A DNA stretch of 64,000 bases, taken from JAICJC01 sp963757605 (GTDB lineage: Bacteria > Actinomycetota > Thermoleophilia > Gaiellales > JAICJC01). The translations under genes and the position numbers were made by a program. Shown here piece after piece: positions 43,797 to 52,056 of this stretch. How positions within the stretch are numbered: the stretch's first letter is position 1; each line of letters starts with the position of its first letter. Below the pieces are notes generated by a model. The model had not been told where the DNA came from and made no database searches. It saw only the letters and a program-made list of their open reading frames with translations. The DNA is taken from positions 310,001 to 374,000 of the forward strand of contig CAVWSF010000003.1 of NCBI GenBank assembly GCA_963757605.1, in the 5' to 3' direction.

Positions 43797-45395
43797 ATGC
43801 CCGAGAACCCGTCGACCATCGACCGCCTTCGCGGCCTTCTTGAGGTCACCCGGCTCGTCCGGGCAGAGACCGAGCAGTCGGCCCTGCTCGAGGCCATCGC
43901 CGACTCGATCGCCACGTCGCTCGGCTTCCACACCGTCGTCATCAACCTGTACCGCCCGGCCTGGAACGACTTCGGGGTGACGACCGTGCACGGGTCCGAC
44001 GACGCCCGCCGGGCGCTCCTCGGCGACACGCTCGACTGGAGCGCGTGGGCGCCGCTCCTGGACGAGCGCTTCGAGCGCGGCGGCGCCTACCTGATCCCGC
44101 ACGGCGCGTTCGACTGGGAGGGCGACGTCGGCCGCCGCTACGTGCCGGCCTGGGAGCCGAGCGCCGACCCGGGCGCCTGGCATCCCGACGACGAGCTCTT
44201 CGTGCCGATGCTCCACTCCGACGGCCACATCCTCGGCATCCTCTCGGTGGGCGAGCCGTACACAGGCACGCGCCCTTCCGACGAGGAGCTCGAGGTGCTG
44301 GTCGCCGTCGCCGAGCACGTGGCCCTGGCGCTCCAGAGCTTCCAGGAGGAGGCCGCCGCGGCCCACCACCGGCTCGCCCTGCGCGAGCTCCTCCAGGTGT
44401 CCTCGCGCCTCGCCGCGACGCCGTCGGTCGAGGCCATCATCCAGGCCACCTGCGACGGGATCTCGCATGCGCTCGGCTTCCGCAAGGTGGCGGTCCAGCT
44501 GCCCGATCCCGCGACCGGGGTCTTCACGACGCGGGCGACCACCGGCTGGACGCTCGACGAGCTGAGCCAGAACGCGCCGCTTTCGATCTGGGAGCTGGCG
44601 CCGCTCCTCGACCCGCCGTTCGAGGTGGAGGGCTGCTTCCTGCTCACCCATGAGCAGGCCATGTCGCGCCTCCCGGCCGGGCATCGCATGTACCGCTCGG
44701 TCATGAACGGCCGCGGCCCGTGGGCCTGGGACCGGCACTGGCTCACCGTCCCGCTGATCGACCGCGAGGGCAACGTGATCGCGCTCATCTGGGCGGAGGA
44801 CCCCGCCGACCGGCTCCTGCCGTCGCGCCAGCTGATGCAGGCCCTGCGCGTCTTCGCCAACCAGGCCACCGCGGCCCTCGACGCGGCCGGGCGGCTCGAA
44901 GAGGTGCGGTTCCTGGCCGAGCACGACCCGCTCACCCGGCTGTTCAACCGGCACGCGTTCGGGCCGCGGCTGGACATGGAGGTGACGCGCGCGGCCCGCT
45001 ACAGCCGGCCGTTCACCCTGGTGGTGCTCGACGTCGACGGGTTCAAGTCCGTGAACGACCGCCACGGCCACTTGGCCGGCGACGCCGCGCTCGAGCAGTT
45101 GGGGCTCGTGCTGCGCGCCGGGCTGCGAGCGGCCGACACCGCCTACCGGATCGGCGGCGACGAGTTCGCACTGCTCCTTCCCGAGACGACGGCGGCCGAG
45201 GCGCGCGCGGTCATCGAGCGCATCGCCGAGAGCCTCGTCGACGCGGGCGAGCGCGCCGGGACGCCGCTTCGCGCCAGCTTCGGGGTGGTGGTCGGCGACG
45301 GGGCGATGACCGACGCCGAGCGCCTCCTGCGCGAGGCCGACGCGGCGATGTACGAGGCCAAGCGCACGGGCGCCCACATCCATTTCGTTGCATGA
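43797..45395 (+). CDS. Diguanylate cyclase with two GAF domains (GAF-GAF-GGDEF)
   Basis: 532 aa cytosolic signalling enzyme with no membrane helix. Two GAF sensor domains lie at about 20-180 and 200-360. The GGDEF domain follows at about 375-530, with DPLTRLFNRHAF and RIGGDEFALLLPE. The catalytic GGDEF is intact, so synthesis of c-di-GMP is expected. No RxxD inhibitory site is evident just before it. The gene is followed after 16 bases by a paralogue of the same layout. Confidence 0.92.
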   Translation: MPENPSTIDRLRGLLEVTRLVRAETEQSALLEAIADSIATSLGFHTVVINLYRPAWNDFGVTTVHGSDDARRALLGDTLDWSAWAPLLDERFERGGAYLIPHGAFDWEGDVGRRYVPAWEPSADPGAWHPDDELFVPMLHSDGHILGILSVGEPYTGTRPSDEELEVLVAVAEHVALALQSFQEEAAAAHHRLALRELLQVSSRLAATPSVEAIIQATCDGISHALGFRKVAVQLPDPATGVFTTRATTGWTLDELSQNAPLSIWELAPLLDPPFEVEGCFLLTHEQAMSRLPAGHRMYRSVMNGRGPWAWDRHWLTVPLIDREGNVIALIWAEDPADRLLPSRQLMQALRVFANQATAALDAAGRLEEVRFLAEHDPLTRLFNRHAFGPRLDMEVTRAARYSRPFTLVVLDVDGFKSVNDRHGHLAGDAALEQLGLVLRAGLRAADTAYRIGGDEFALLLPETTAAEARAVIERIAESLVDAGERAGTPLRASFGVVVGDGAMTDAERLLREADAAMYEAKRTGAHIHFVA

Positions 45396-45411
45396 TTCGA
45401 GGACGACGGCA

Positions 45412-47004
45412 ATGAGCCCCCATGATCCGGAAGCGCTGTCCCGCCTCCGCGGCTTCCTCGAAGTCACCCGCGTCGTGCGCTCCGAGGAGGAGCTGGGCGA
45501 GCTGCTGGCGTCGATCGCGAAGTCGATCTCCGAGTCGCTCGGGTTCGTGACGGTCGTCGTGCACCTCTACAGGCCGGCGTGGGACGACTTCGAGGTGACG
45601 ACGGTCCACGGGAGCCCGGAGGCGGTCGCGCGCCTCGAGGGCGACGCCCGCGGCCGCGAGGTGTGGGAGCCGCTCCTCGGCGAGCGCTTCGCCCGCCGCG
45701 GCGCCTACCACGTCCCGCACGGGGCGATCGACTGGGAGACGCACGCGCCCGGTTCCTACATCCCGGCCATGGACGCCGGAGCCGGGCCGGACGACTGGCA
45801 CCCGCTCGACGCCCTCTTCGTGCCGCTGCGCCACCCCGACGGGCACCTCGTCGGCGTCCTCTCGGTCGACGAGCCCGCCAGCGGCCGCATCCCGACCGAC
45901 GAGGAGCTGGACGTGCTCGTGGCGATGGCCGACCACGCGGCAATCGCGGTGCAGAGCGCCCAGGAGGCCGAGCAGGCGGCCCGCCACCGGTCGGCGCTCG
46001 AGCAGCTCCTCCAGGTCTCCTCGCGCCTCACCGAGACGTTCGCGATCGACGAGATCCTCCACGCCGTCTGCGACGGCATCCACACGGCGCTGGGCTTCGA
46101 GAACGTCTGCATCGACCTGCCCGACCCCGACACGGGCGTCTTTCGCACCCGGGCCACCTACGGCTGGGACATCGACAGCGAGGCCGTCAACACCGCGATG
46201 ACGTCCGCGCAGATCGAGCGCCTGCTCGACCCGGCGTTCGAGGTCGAGGGTTGCTTCCTGCTCGACCACGAGCAGGGCCTGGAGCGGGTGGCGTCCGAGC
46301 ACCACACCTACCAGTCCAACCTGAGCGGGCGCGGCCCGTTCGCCTGGCGAAACCACTGGCTGATCGTCCCGCTCTGGAGCCGCACCGGCGACGTGATGGG
46401 AGCGATCTGGGTCGACGACCCGGTCGACCGGCTCGTGCCGTCGGAGCGAAAGCTGCAGGCGCTGCGCGTCTTCGCCAACCAGGCCACGACCGCCCTCGAC
46501 ACCGCCGCGCAGTACGAGGAGATGCAGTTCCTCGCCGAGCACGACCCGCTCACCCGGCTCTTCAACCGGCGGGCGTTCAACGAGCGGCTCGACCAGGAGG
46601 TGTCGCGGTCGGTGCGCTACGGCCACCCGATGGCGCTCGTCCTGTGCGACCTGAACGGGTTCAAAGCCTTGAACGACCGAAACGGCCACGCCGCAGGCGA
46701 CGAGGCGCTCCAGGTCGTGGGCGGCGTGCTCACGAGCGCGCTTCGCACCGCCGACGCGGCCTTCCGGATCGGCGGCGACGAGTTCGCCCTCATCCTGCCC
46801 GAGACCGAAGAGGGCGAGGCGCGGGCCGCCGTCGACCGCGTCGCCGACGCGATGGCGGCCGTGTTCGCCGAGCGCGGCGAGGAGCTGGCCGCGGGCTTCG
46901 GCGTGGCGGTCTGCCCGCGTGACGGCGACGATCCGCGGCCGCTCTTCCGCGCGGCCGACCGCGCGATGTACGCGGCCAAGCCGCGCGTGCCTCGCGAGGC
47001 GTAG
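45412..47004 (+). CDS. Diguanylate cyclase with two GAF domains, paralogue of the upstream gene
   Basis: 530 aa, same architecture as its neighbour and similar along its whole length. Shared strings include LLQVSSRL, ALRVFANQAT, FLAEHDPLTRLFNRRAF and RIGGDEFALILPE. The GGDEF motif is intact. GAF domains differ most around the ligand loops, suggesting the two enzymes sense different signals. GAGGA lies before the ATG at 45412. Likely a two-gene operon from a tandem duplication. Confidence 0.92.
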   Translation: MSPHDPEALSRLRGFLEVTRVVRSEEELGELLASIAKSISESLGFVTVVVHLYRPAWDDFEVTTVHGSPEAVARLEGDARGREVWEPLLGERFARRGAYHVPHGAIDWETHAPGSYIPAMDAGAGPDDWHPLDALFVPLRHPDGHLVGVLSVDEPASGRIPTDEELDVLVAMADHAAIAVQSAQEAEQAARHRSALEQLLQVSSRLTETFAIDEILHAVCDGIHTALGFENVCIDLPDPDTGVFRTRATYGWDIDSEAVNTAMTSAQIERLLDPAFEVEGCFLLDHEQGLERVASEHHTYQSNLSGRGPFAWRNHWLIVPLWSRTGDVMGAIWVDDPVDRLVPSERKLQALRVFANQATTALDTAAQYEEMQFLAEHDPLTRLFNRRAFNERLDQEVSRSVRYGHPMALVLCDLNGFKALNDRNGHAAGDEALQVVGGVLTSALRTADAAFRIGGDEFALILPETEEGEARAAVDRVADAMAAVFAERGEELAAGFGVAVCPRDGDDPRPLFRAADRAMYAAKPRVPREA

Positions 47005-47073
47005 CGCGGGACGTGGAATCACTCTTGTAACGGTCCGGTTAGGATGCCCGCCGAGAGGGGGGCGAGGAGGACC

Positions 47074-48234
47074 GTGGATCTCGACCTGAACGACGAGCAA
47101 CGCTCGATCCAGGAGACCGTGCGTGAGTTCGTCGACCGCCGCATCCTGCCGGTGGCGCAGGAGAACGACATCAACCACCACCTCGACATGGGCATCATCG
47201 AGGGGATGGCGGAGCTGGGGCTCCTGGGTGCGCCGATCCCGCCGGAGCACGGGGGCGCGGGGCTCGACTTCGTCTGCGAGGCCCTGATCTGCGAGGAGAT
47301 CGAACGGGGCGAGTCGGCCTTCCGGACGCTGATCTCCGTCCACGTCGGGCTGAACTCGCTGTCGCTGCTTCGGTTCGGAAGCGACGAGCAGCACGCGAAG
47401 TACCTGGCGCCGATGGCGCGCGGCGAGAAGCTCGGGTGCTTCGGCCTGACCGAGCCGGCCGCGGGCTCGGACGTCGCCTCGATGCTCACGAACGCGGCGC
47501 GGCAGGACGACGGCACCTACCTCCTGAACGGGCAGAAGAACTGGATCTCCTACGCGACCGAGGCGGACTACGCGCTGGTCTTCGCCAAGACCGACCCCTC
47601 GGCAGGCCACAGGGGCATCTCGGCGTTCGTCGTCGAGCGCGAGTGGGAGGGCGTCGAGGCCCGCCGGATTCCGAACAAGCTGGGCATCTGGGCCGGTTCC
47701 ACCGGCGAGCTGTTCTTCTCGAACGTGCAGGTGCCGGCCGAGAACCTGGTCGGCGCCGAGGGTGACGGCTTCAGGATCGCGATGCACTCGCTCGACCAGG
47801 GCCGCTTCACGGTGGCCGCCGGAGCGGTCGGCGTCATCCGGGCCTGCCTCGAGGCGTCGGTCAAGTACGCGAACGAGCGCGAGACCTTCGGCCAGCCCAT
47901 CGGCAAGCACCAGTTCGTGCAGGACATGATCGCCGACATGGTGCTCGGGTACGAGACCTCGCGCCTGCTCGTCATGCAGGCGGCGTACAAGAAGGACAAG
48001 GGCGTGCGCAACACGCGCGAGACGTCGCTCGCCAAGTGGCACGCGACCGAGAGCGCGTTTAAGGCCGCCCACCTCGCGATCCAGGTGCACGGCGCCTACG
48101 GCTACTCGGCGGAGTACCCCGTCGAGCGGTACTTCCGAAACTCCCGCGCCCCGATCATCTACGAGGGCACGACCCAGATCCACAAGATGATGCAGGCCGA
48201 GCACGCCCTGGGGTACCGGAAGCTGAATGGCTGA
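47074..48234 (+). CDS. Acyl-CoA dehydrogenase
   Basis: 386 aa FAD enzyme of fatty-acid or amino-acid catabolism. Signatures: LGCFGLTEPAAGSDVASM, the flavin-binding KNWISYATEADYALVFAKT, ERETFGQPIGKHQ, the catalytic Glu in IIYEGTTQIHKMM and HGAYGYSAEYPVER. GTG at 47074 has GAGGAGG just upstream; TAGGAT at 47040 may be its -10. Substrate chain length cannot be told. Overlaps the hydrolase start by 8 bases. Confidence 0.94.
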   Translation: MDLDLNDEQRSIQETVREFVDRRILPVAQENDINHHLDMGIIEGMAELGLLGAPIPPEHGGAGLDFVCEALICEEIERGESAFRTLISVHVGLNSLSLLRFGSDEQHAKYLAPMARGEKLGCFGLTEPAAGSDVASMLTNAARQDDGTYLLNGQKNWISYATEADYALVFAKTDPSAGHRGISAFVVEREWEGVEARRIPNKLGIWAGSTGELFFSNVQVPAENLVGAEGDGFRIAMHSLDQGRFTVAAGAVGVIRACLEASVKYANERETFGQPIGKHQFVQDMIADMVLGYETSRLLVMQAAYKKDKGVRNTRETSLAKWHATESAFKAAHLAIQVHGAYGYSAEYPVERYFRNSRAPIIYEGTTQIHKMMQAEHALGYRKLNG

Positions 48235-49135
48235 CCTGCCGGGGGAGGCGAGGCTCGTCGAGCTCGAGGACGGCGGCGTCCTGAACGTGGTCGAGCTCGG
48301 CTCGCAGAAGGCCTATCCGCTCATGCTGCTGCACGGCGGCCCCGGCCTCGACCACCACGAGTTCCGGCCCTGGCTCGACCCGCTGGCCGACATGGGCTTC
48401 CGGCTCCTCTACGTCGACGAGCGCGGCCAGGGCGGCTCGCCGCGCGTCGACCCGGCGTCGCTCACGCTCCAGATCTTCGCGCACGACATCGACCGGCTCG
48501 CGCGGGCCATGGAGCTCGACGCCTTCGGCGTCCTCGGGCACTCCTTCGGGGCGTTCATCGCCCTCTCGCACGCGCTCGAGCGGGGGACGGCCGACCAGTA
48601 CGTGATCTCGTCCGGTGCGGCGTCGACCTCCGCGCTCATGGCCGACATCGAGCGCTCGATCGACACCTTCGAGCCCGCATACCTGCGCGACCAGATCCGC
48701 AAGTCCTGGGACGAAGAGCCGCGCCTGAAGACCGTCGAGCAGGCCCGGGAGGTGTCGGCGGCCCAGATGCCGTTTCACTTCTGGGAGATGGGCGACGCGT
48801 ACAGCCGCTACATGCAGTCCGACGACACGGTCTACGCGCCCGAGGTGCTGGCCCACTTCGCGGCGAGAGGCTACGGCAACTTCGAGTGGCTCGACCACCT
48901 GCGCTGGATCTCAAAGCCGATGCTGGTCGTGACCGGCCGCGGGGACCGGGTCTGCACGGTCGAGCGGTCGGAGGAGATCCACCGCGAGGTGGAGGGCTCG
49001 GAGCTGGTGATCGTCGAGAAGGCCGCGCACATGACGTTCGTCGAGCAGCCGAAGGTCTACTTCGACGCGGTACGGAAGTTCTTCATCCGCCAGGGCGCTA
49101 TCCCCGACCCGAACGCACCGCCGGCTCCTGAGTAG
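48227..49135 (+). CDS. Alpha/beta hydrolase (proline iminopeptidase-like)
   Basis: 302 aa. MLLHGGPGLDHHEF, nucleophile VLGHSFGAFIALSHA (Ser about residue 106), Asp in VTGRGDRVC, and His in EKAAHMTF. HGGPG is typical of S33 peptidases. Distant paralogue of the 14474 gene. Coupled to the acyl-CoA dehydrogenase by overlap, which hints at a catabolic esterase rather than a peptidase. Function inferred from family only. Confidence 0.85.
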   Translation: MADLPGEARLVELEDGGVLNVVELGSQKAYPLMLLHGGPGLDHHEFRPWLDPLADMGFRLLYVDERGQGGSPRVDPASLTLQIFAHDIDRLARAMELDAFGVLGHSFGAFIALSHALERGTADQYVISSGAASTSALMADIERSIDTFEPAYLRDQIRKSWDEEPRLKTVEQAREVSAAQMPFHFWEMGDAYSRYMQSDDTVYAPEVLAHFAARGYGNFEWLDHLRWISKPMLVVTGRGDRVCTVERSEEIHREVEGSELVIVEKAAHMTFVEQPKVYFDAVRKFFIRQGAIPDPNAPPAPE

Positions 49136-49137
49136 CG

Positions 49138-49494
49138 CTACGGCGGGCCTCCGGGCATCGAGCTCGCAGCGGCCGCGAAGATGAGGAGCGCCAGGATCCA
49201 GCCCGTGGCGAGCCATGCGCCGCTGGCGATGGCCCAGGTCTTCAGGAACTGGCGCCGCGACGGCCGCGCCTCACCCGAGCGCATGACGAGGGCCACGATC
49301 AGGGCGATGAAGGGCATGAAGGCGGCGAGCAGGATCGCGACCAGGGTCATCTCGCCGCCGAACGGCGTGTCATCCGAGACCGAGCCCGCCGCGGCGAACG
49401 GCGAGGACCGCTCGGCGTCGGAGTAGGCCGCGCCGCAGCTCGGACAGAAGGCGTCGCCTTCCGCGCGCGCTGCCCCGCACTTGCCGCAGTACAC
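49138..49494 (-). CDS. Zinc-ribbon membrane protein
   Basis: 118 aa. N-terminal CGKCGAARAEGDAFCPSCGAAY (two CxxC pairs) followed by two membrane helices (MTLVAILLAAFMPFIALIVALVM and WLATGWILALLIFAAAAS). Common small actinobacterial arrangement of unknown function. The GTG at 49494 has TACAGT 6 bases upstream, so a leaderless transcript is likely. Confidence 0.7.
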   Translation of the reverse strand: MYCGKCGAARAEGDAFCPSCGAAYSDAERSSPFAAAGSVSDDTPFGGEMTLVAILLAAFMPFIALIVALVMRSGEARPSRRQFLKTWAIASGAWLATGWILALLIFAAAASSMPGGPP

Positions 49495-49500
49495 GCGCCG

Positions 49501-49506
49501 ACTGTA
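49501..49506 (-). promoter_or_regulatory. -10 box of the zinc-ribbon membrane protein gene (leaderless type)
   Basis: TACAGT on the minus strand, 6 bases before the GTG at 49494. Confidence 0.5.
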
Positions 49507-49517
49507 CCGCGCCCCGT

Positions 49518-49550
49518 CTGAAGAAACGGGGCCAGACCCCAATTTCTCAG
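49518..49550. repeat. REP-like palindrome, copy 7 (degenerate)
   Basis: CTGAAGAAAC-GGGGCC-A-GACCCC-AATTTCTCAG. One core base differs from the consensus. Ends 2 bases before the 49552 stop. Confidence 0.6.
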
Positions 49551-49551
49551 A

Positions 49552-49767
49552 TCAGCGGCGGCGGGCCCGTCCGGCGCGCACCGACTTCTGGAAGACGCTC
49601 AGGATGACCTCCGGAACGCTCGACCCGGTCGCCGTCACGCGCTGCGCGCCGCGGATCGCCACCGCGCGCGTCCCGGCGCGCGAGATGCGCACCTGCCAGC
49701 CGGCGAGCTGCATCATGGCGATCAGCAGGATGCCGCTCCCGGGCGCATAGGTCGTCATCGGATCCAC
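49552..49767 (-). CDS. Short hypothetical protein
   Basis: 71 aa, with a hydrophobic N-terminus (GSGILLIAMMQLAGWQV) and a basic C-terminus ending RAGRARRR. Start GTG at 49767 or ATG at 49758; GATACT sits 7 bases before the GTG. Not recognised, but the frame fills the space between a REP element and the nitrilase gene and no alternative frame looks better. Confidence 0.4.
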   Translation of the reverse strand: MDPMTTYAPGSGILLIAMMQLAGWQVRISRAGTRAVAIRGAQRVTATGSSVPEVILSVFQKSVRAGRARRR

Positions 49768-49797
49768 GCGGGCGAGTATCTCGAACGCTCGTTAGCG

Positions 49798-50640
49798 TTA
49801 TGTGTGAGCGACGTGCGCGCTTCGGTACAGATCGGGGCGAATGTGGAGAAGTGCCGGCAGCCGCTCGCGGACCTGAGCCTGGGCGGCCAGGTCGAGGTCG
49901 GCCACGATGATGCCGTCACCGTCCGGCGCCTGGGCCAGGATCGTCCCCCACGGGTCGACGATCATCGAGTGGCCGTAGCTCGGCTTGTCGAGCCCGCCCG
50001 GCGTCCCGTGCTGGCCGGTGGCGAGCACGAACGCCTGGTTCTCGATCGCCCGCGCGCGGAGCAGCACCTCCCAGTGGGCCATCCCGGTGTGGAGCGTGAA
50101 GTTCGACGGGATCGTGAGGATCCGGGCCCCGCGGTCGAGGGCCAGCGCGCGGTAGAGCTCCGGGAAGCGCAGGTCGTAGCAGACGGTGAGGCCGACCGTG
50201 ACGCCGTCGAGCTCGGCGGTCACGAGGTCGGACCCCGGCGCGGTGCCGTCGGACTCGCGGTAGCTGAATCCGCCGACGTCGACGTCGAAGAGGTGGATCT
50301 TCGTGTAGGCCGCGACCCGCTCGCCGTTTCGGTCGAATGCGATCGAGACGTTGTGGACGGCGTCGTCGTCGGCGACGATCGCGATGGAGCCGCCGATCAG
50401 GTTGATCCCGTGCTCGCGCGCCCACCCGGCCATGGCGTCGACCGTCTCGCCGCCGTCGAGCCGCTCGGCCAGCGGACGCAGGCGCGGCCCGTCCATCCAG
50501 GCGTTCCACTTCTCCGGCAGGAGCACGACGTCGGCGCCGCGACCCGCGGCCTCGGCCACGAGCGGCGCCATCAGCGCCACGTTCTCCGACTTGTCGGCCC
50601 GGGCCGAGAACTGGACGCAGGCGGCGCGGATCGTCGTCAT
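49798..50640 (-). CDS. Nitrilase-superfamily carbon-nitrogen hydrolase
   Basis: 280 aa. The Glu-Lys-Cys triad is visible: Glu in VVLLPEKWNAW, Lys in YTKIHLFDVDV and Cys in LTVCYDLRFPELYRAL. This is the Nit1/Nit2 (omega-amidase) branch, which hydrolyses amides such as deaminated glutathione or alpha-ketoglutaramate. The exact substrate is unsure. The ATG at 50640 overlaps the ctaG stop as ATGA. Last gene of clpS-ctaG-nitrilase. Confidence 0.9.
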   Translation of the reverse strand: MTTIRAACVQFSARADKSENVALMAPLVAEAAGRGADVVLLPEKWNAWMDGPRLRPLAERLDGGETVDAMAGWAREHGINLIGGSIAIVADDDAVHNVSIAFDRNGERVAAYTKIHLFDVDVGGFSYRESDGTAPGSDLVTAELDGVTVGLTVCYDLRFPELYRALALDRGARILTIPSNFTLHTGMAHWEVLLRARAIENQAFVLATGQHGTPGGLDKPSYGHSMIVDPWGTILAQAPDGDGIIVADLDLAAQAQVRERLPALLHIRPDLYRSAHVAHT

Positions 50641-51410
50641 GTCGGGAAGCCTACCGGCCGCGGCGGGGCCTCATCCTCGTCCAGCCACTGCATGAACGCG
50701 ATCGAGCAGGCCGCGAAGAGGATGGCAGCCTGCTCGATCGCCATCCCGACCGCGCCGATCTGCTGGTCCTCGAGCGGGGTGAGCCCCCACAGCTTCGGCG
50801 CCCGCTCGTAGAAGTCGTAGACCGGCTGCGTGAACGCGAGCGCGAAGGCCACCGGCGCGGCGGCGATGAACGCGCCGAAGAGGAAGAGCAGCCGGGCCTG
50901 CGGGCGCATGCGGCCGGGCGACATGACGGCCCACCAGAAGGCGAGGCCGGAGCCGAGGAAGGCCAGGTGCTCGAGCCCGAGCGCCCAGCGGTGCTCCAGC
51001 GCATAGCCGTAGACCGCCGGGAGGTGGAGTAGGTACCAGGCCGCGAGCCACAGGCCGAGCGCGACCGGCGGCGCGGTCACGGCCCGCACCCACGCGCGCC
51101 GTTCGGCCGCCGCCATCATGGCCGGGGTCAGGCCGAGGACGAGGAGCGGCGGTGCCCAGTCGGCCAGGATCACGTTCTGGAGCAGGTGGGCCGAGAGGAG
51201 CGAGGTGAGCGCGATGTGCTCGAGCGGCGAGAGCAGGCCGATCGCGATCAGCGCCAGGCCGGCGGCGAAGCAGGCCCGCCGCCAGAGCGGCGTGGGATCG
51301 CCGCGGCGGCCGAGGGTGCGCACCACCAACGCGTAGTCGACGGCGGCCACGACGATCGCCACGGCCCATTCCGGGTCGGCCTGAAGCTGCCAGGGATCGA
51401 CCGCTGCCAC
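50637..51410 (-). CDS. ctaG: Cytochrome c oxidase assembly protein, CtaG (caa3) family
   Basis: 257 aa with about seven membrane helices. Conserved parts: LLSPLEHIALTSLLSAHLLQNVILADWAPPLL, the HLPAVYGYALEH loop and DQQIGAVGMAIEQ with a glycine-rich helix. This is the caa3-type CtaG family, linked to copper delivery or assembly of cytochrome c oxidase; it is unrelated to Cox11. GTG at 51410, 4 bases after the clpS stop. Confidence 0.88.
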   Translation of the reverse strand: MAAVDPWQLQADPEWAVAIVVAAVDYALVVRTLGRRGDPTPLWRRACFAAGLALIAIGLLSPLEHIALTSLLSAHLLQNVILADWAPPLLVLGLTPAMMAAAERRAWVRAVTAPPVALGLWLAAWYLLHLPAVYGYALEHRWALGLEHLAFLGSGLAFWWAVMSPGRMRPQARLLFLFGAFIAAAPVAFALAFTQPVYDFYERAPKLWGLTPLEDQQIGAVGMAIEQAAILFAACSIAFMQWLDEDEAPPRPVGFPT

Positions 51411-51414
51411 GAGC

Positions 51415-51720
51415 TCAGGCCGCCGGCGAGAGCGGCGCCATCGTGAGGCCGAACCCGGCCAACTGCTCCCAGTAGAGCTCGGCCCGCTCGCGCTCCCCCG
51501 TCCAGACGACGGCCTTCCCGCTCGTATGGATGCGGGTTGCCATCTCCATCCCGCGGTCGAAGCTGACGCCGGGGATCGTCCGCGCCAGGGCAAACGCGAC
51601 CCCGTCGAACGTGTTGTGGTCGTCGTTCTTCACGATGACGAGCCACGGCCGGCCGGCCCCCGCGCCCGGCCCCGACTTCCGAGGCTTCTGCTTTCGGGCG
51701 GGCGGCGCGACCGTCGACAT
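51415..51720 (-). CDS. clpS: ATP-dependent Clp protease adaptor ClpS
   Basis: 101 aa. After a basic N-terminal tail comes the ClpS core WLVIVKNDDHNTFDGVAFAL, with ARTIPGVSFDRGMEMATRIHTSGKAVVWTG and the Glu/Tyr stretch RAELYWEQL. It delivers N-degron substrates to ClpC, encoded 40 kb away at 9.5-12 kb. The ATG at 51720 has TAGACT 6 bases upstream. Confidence 0.93.
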   Translation of the reverse strand: MSTVAPPARKQKPRKSGPGAGAGRPWLVIVKNDDHNTFDGVAFALARTIPGVSFDRGMEMATRIHTSGKAVVWTGERERAELYWEQLAGFGLTMAPLSPAA

Positions 51721-51726
51721 GCGTCG

Positions 51727-51732
51727 AGTCTA
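51727..51732 (-). promoter_or_regulatory. -10 box of clpS (leaderless type)
   Basis: TAGACT on the minus strand, 6 bases before the ATG at 51720. Confidence 0.55.
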
Positions 51733-51738
51733 CCCCTG

Positions 51739-51772
51739 CAATTCCGGGGTCAGGCACGCAATTGCAGCTTGT
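51739..51772. repeat. Divergent REP-like sequence
   Basis: GGGGTCAGGCACGC flanked by GCAATT and AATTGC, so it forms an imperfect stem. It shares half of the GGGGTCAGACCCC core. Possibly a decayed copy or a second subfamily. Confidence 0.35.
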
Positions 51773-51795
51773 GCTGACGGTCACCTACCATCCCC

Positions 51796-52014
51796 GTGAG
51801 CCGAGCGACCGGAGCCTCGTCCTGCGCTTCGACAGCGTTTGCGATCGAGACGTTCGCACCGTCGTTCTCCTCCGAGCGGTTCGATCTGTACGTCACCCCC
51901 GAACCACGTGATCGCGGATGGGAGCGCCCCGGCTTCCGCGTCGAGGATGAGCACGGGGACTGGATCTCATTCCGGTGCGCTGACTTCACGGTCGAGGAGC
52001 CACGCGGCCCGTAG
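51796..52014 (+). CDS. Short hypothetical protein
   Basis: 72 aa in the printed frame from a GTG at 51796. The second half (SERFDLYVTPEPRDRGWERPGFRVEDEHGDWISFRCADFTVEEP) reads like a real protein. The first 20 residues look less natural, while another frame upstream (VLTVTYHPREPSDRSLVLRF) looks better. A one-base indel near 51830 may therefore join two parts. Not recognised. Ends just before a REP element. Confidence 0.45.
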   Translation: MSRATGASSCASTAFAIETFAPSFSSERFDLYVTPEPRDRGWERPGFRVEDEHGDWISFRCADFTVEEPRGP

Positions 52015-52025
52015 GTGGTTTCGAG

Positions 52026-52056
52026 TGAAAAATTGGGGTCTGACCCCGTTTTTTCA
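52026..52056. repeat. REP-like palindrome, copy 8
   Basis: TGAAAAATT-GGGGTC-T-GACCCC-GTTTTTTCA. Its right edge supplies the TGA stop of the hydantoinase B gene (52054-52056). Confidence 0.75.

Noticed and set aside
45211..48204. 997-codon minus-strand frame opposite the cyclases and acyl-CoA dehydrogenase
   Set aside because: Antisense shadow, no motifs, spans three real genes.
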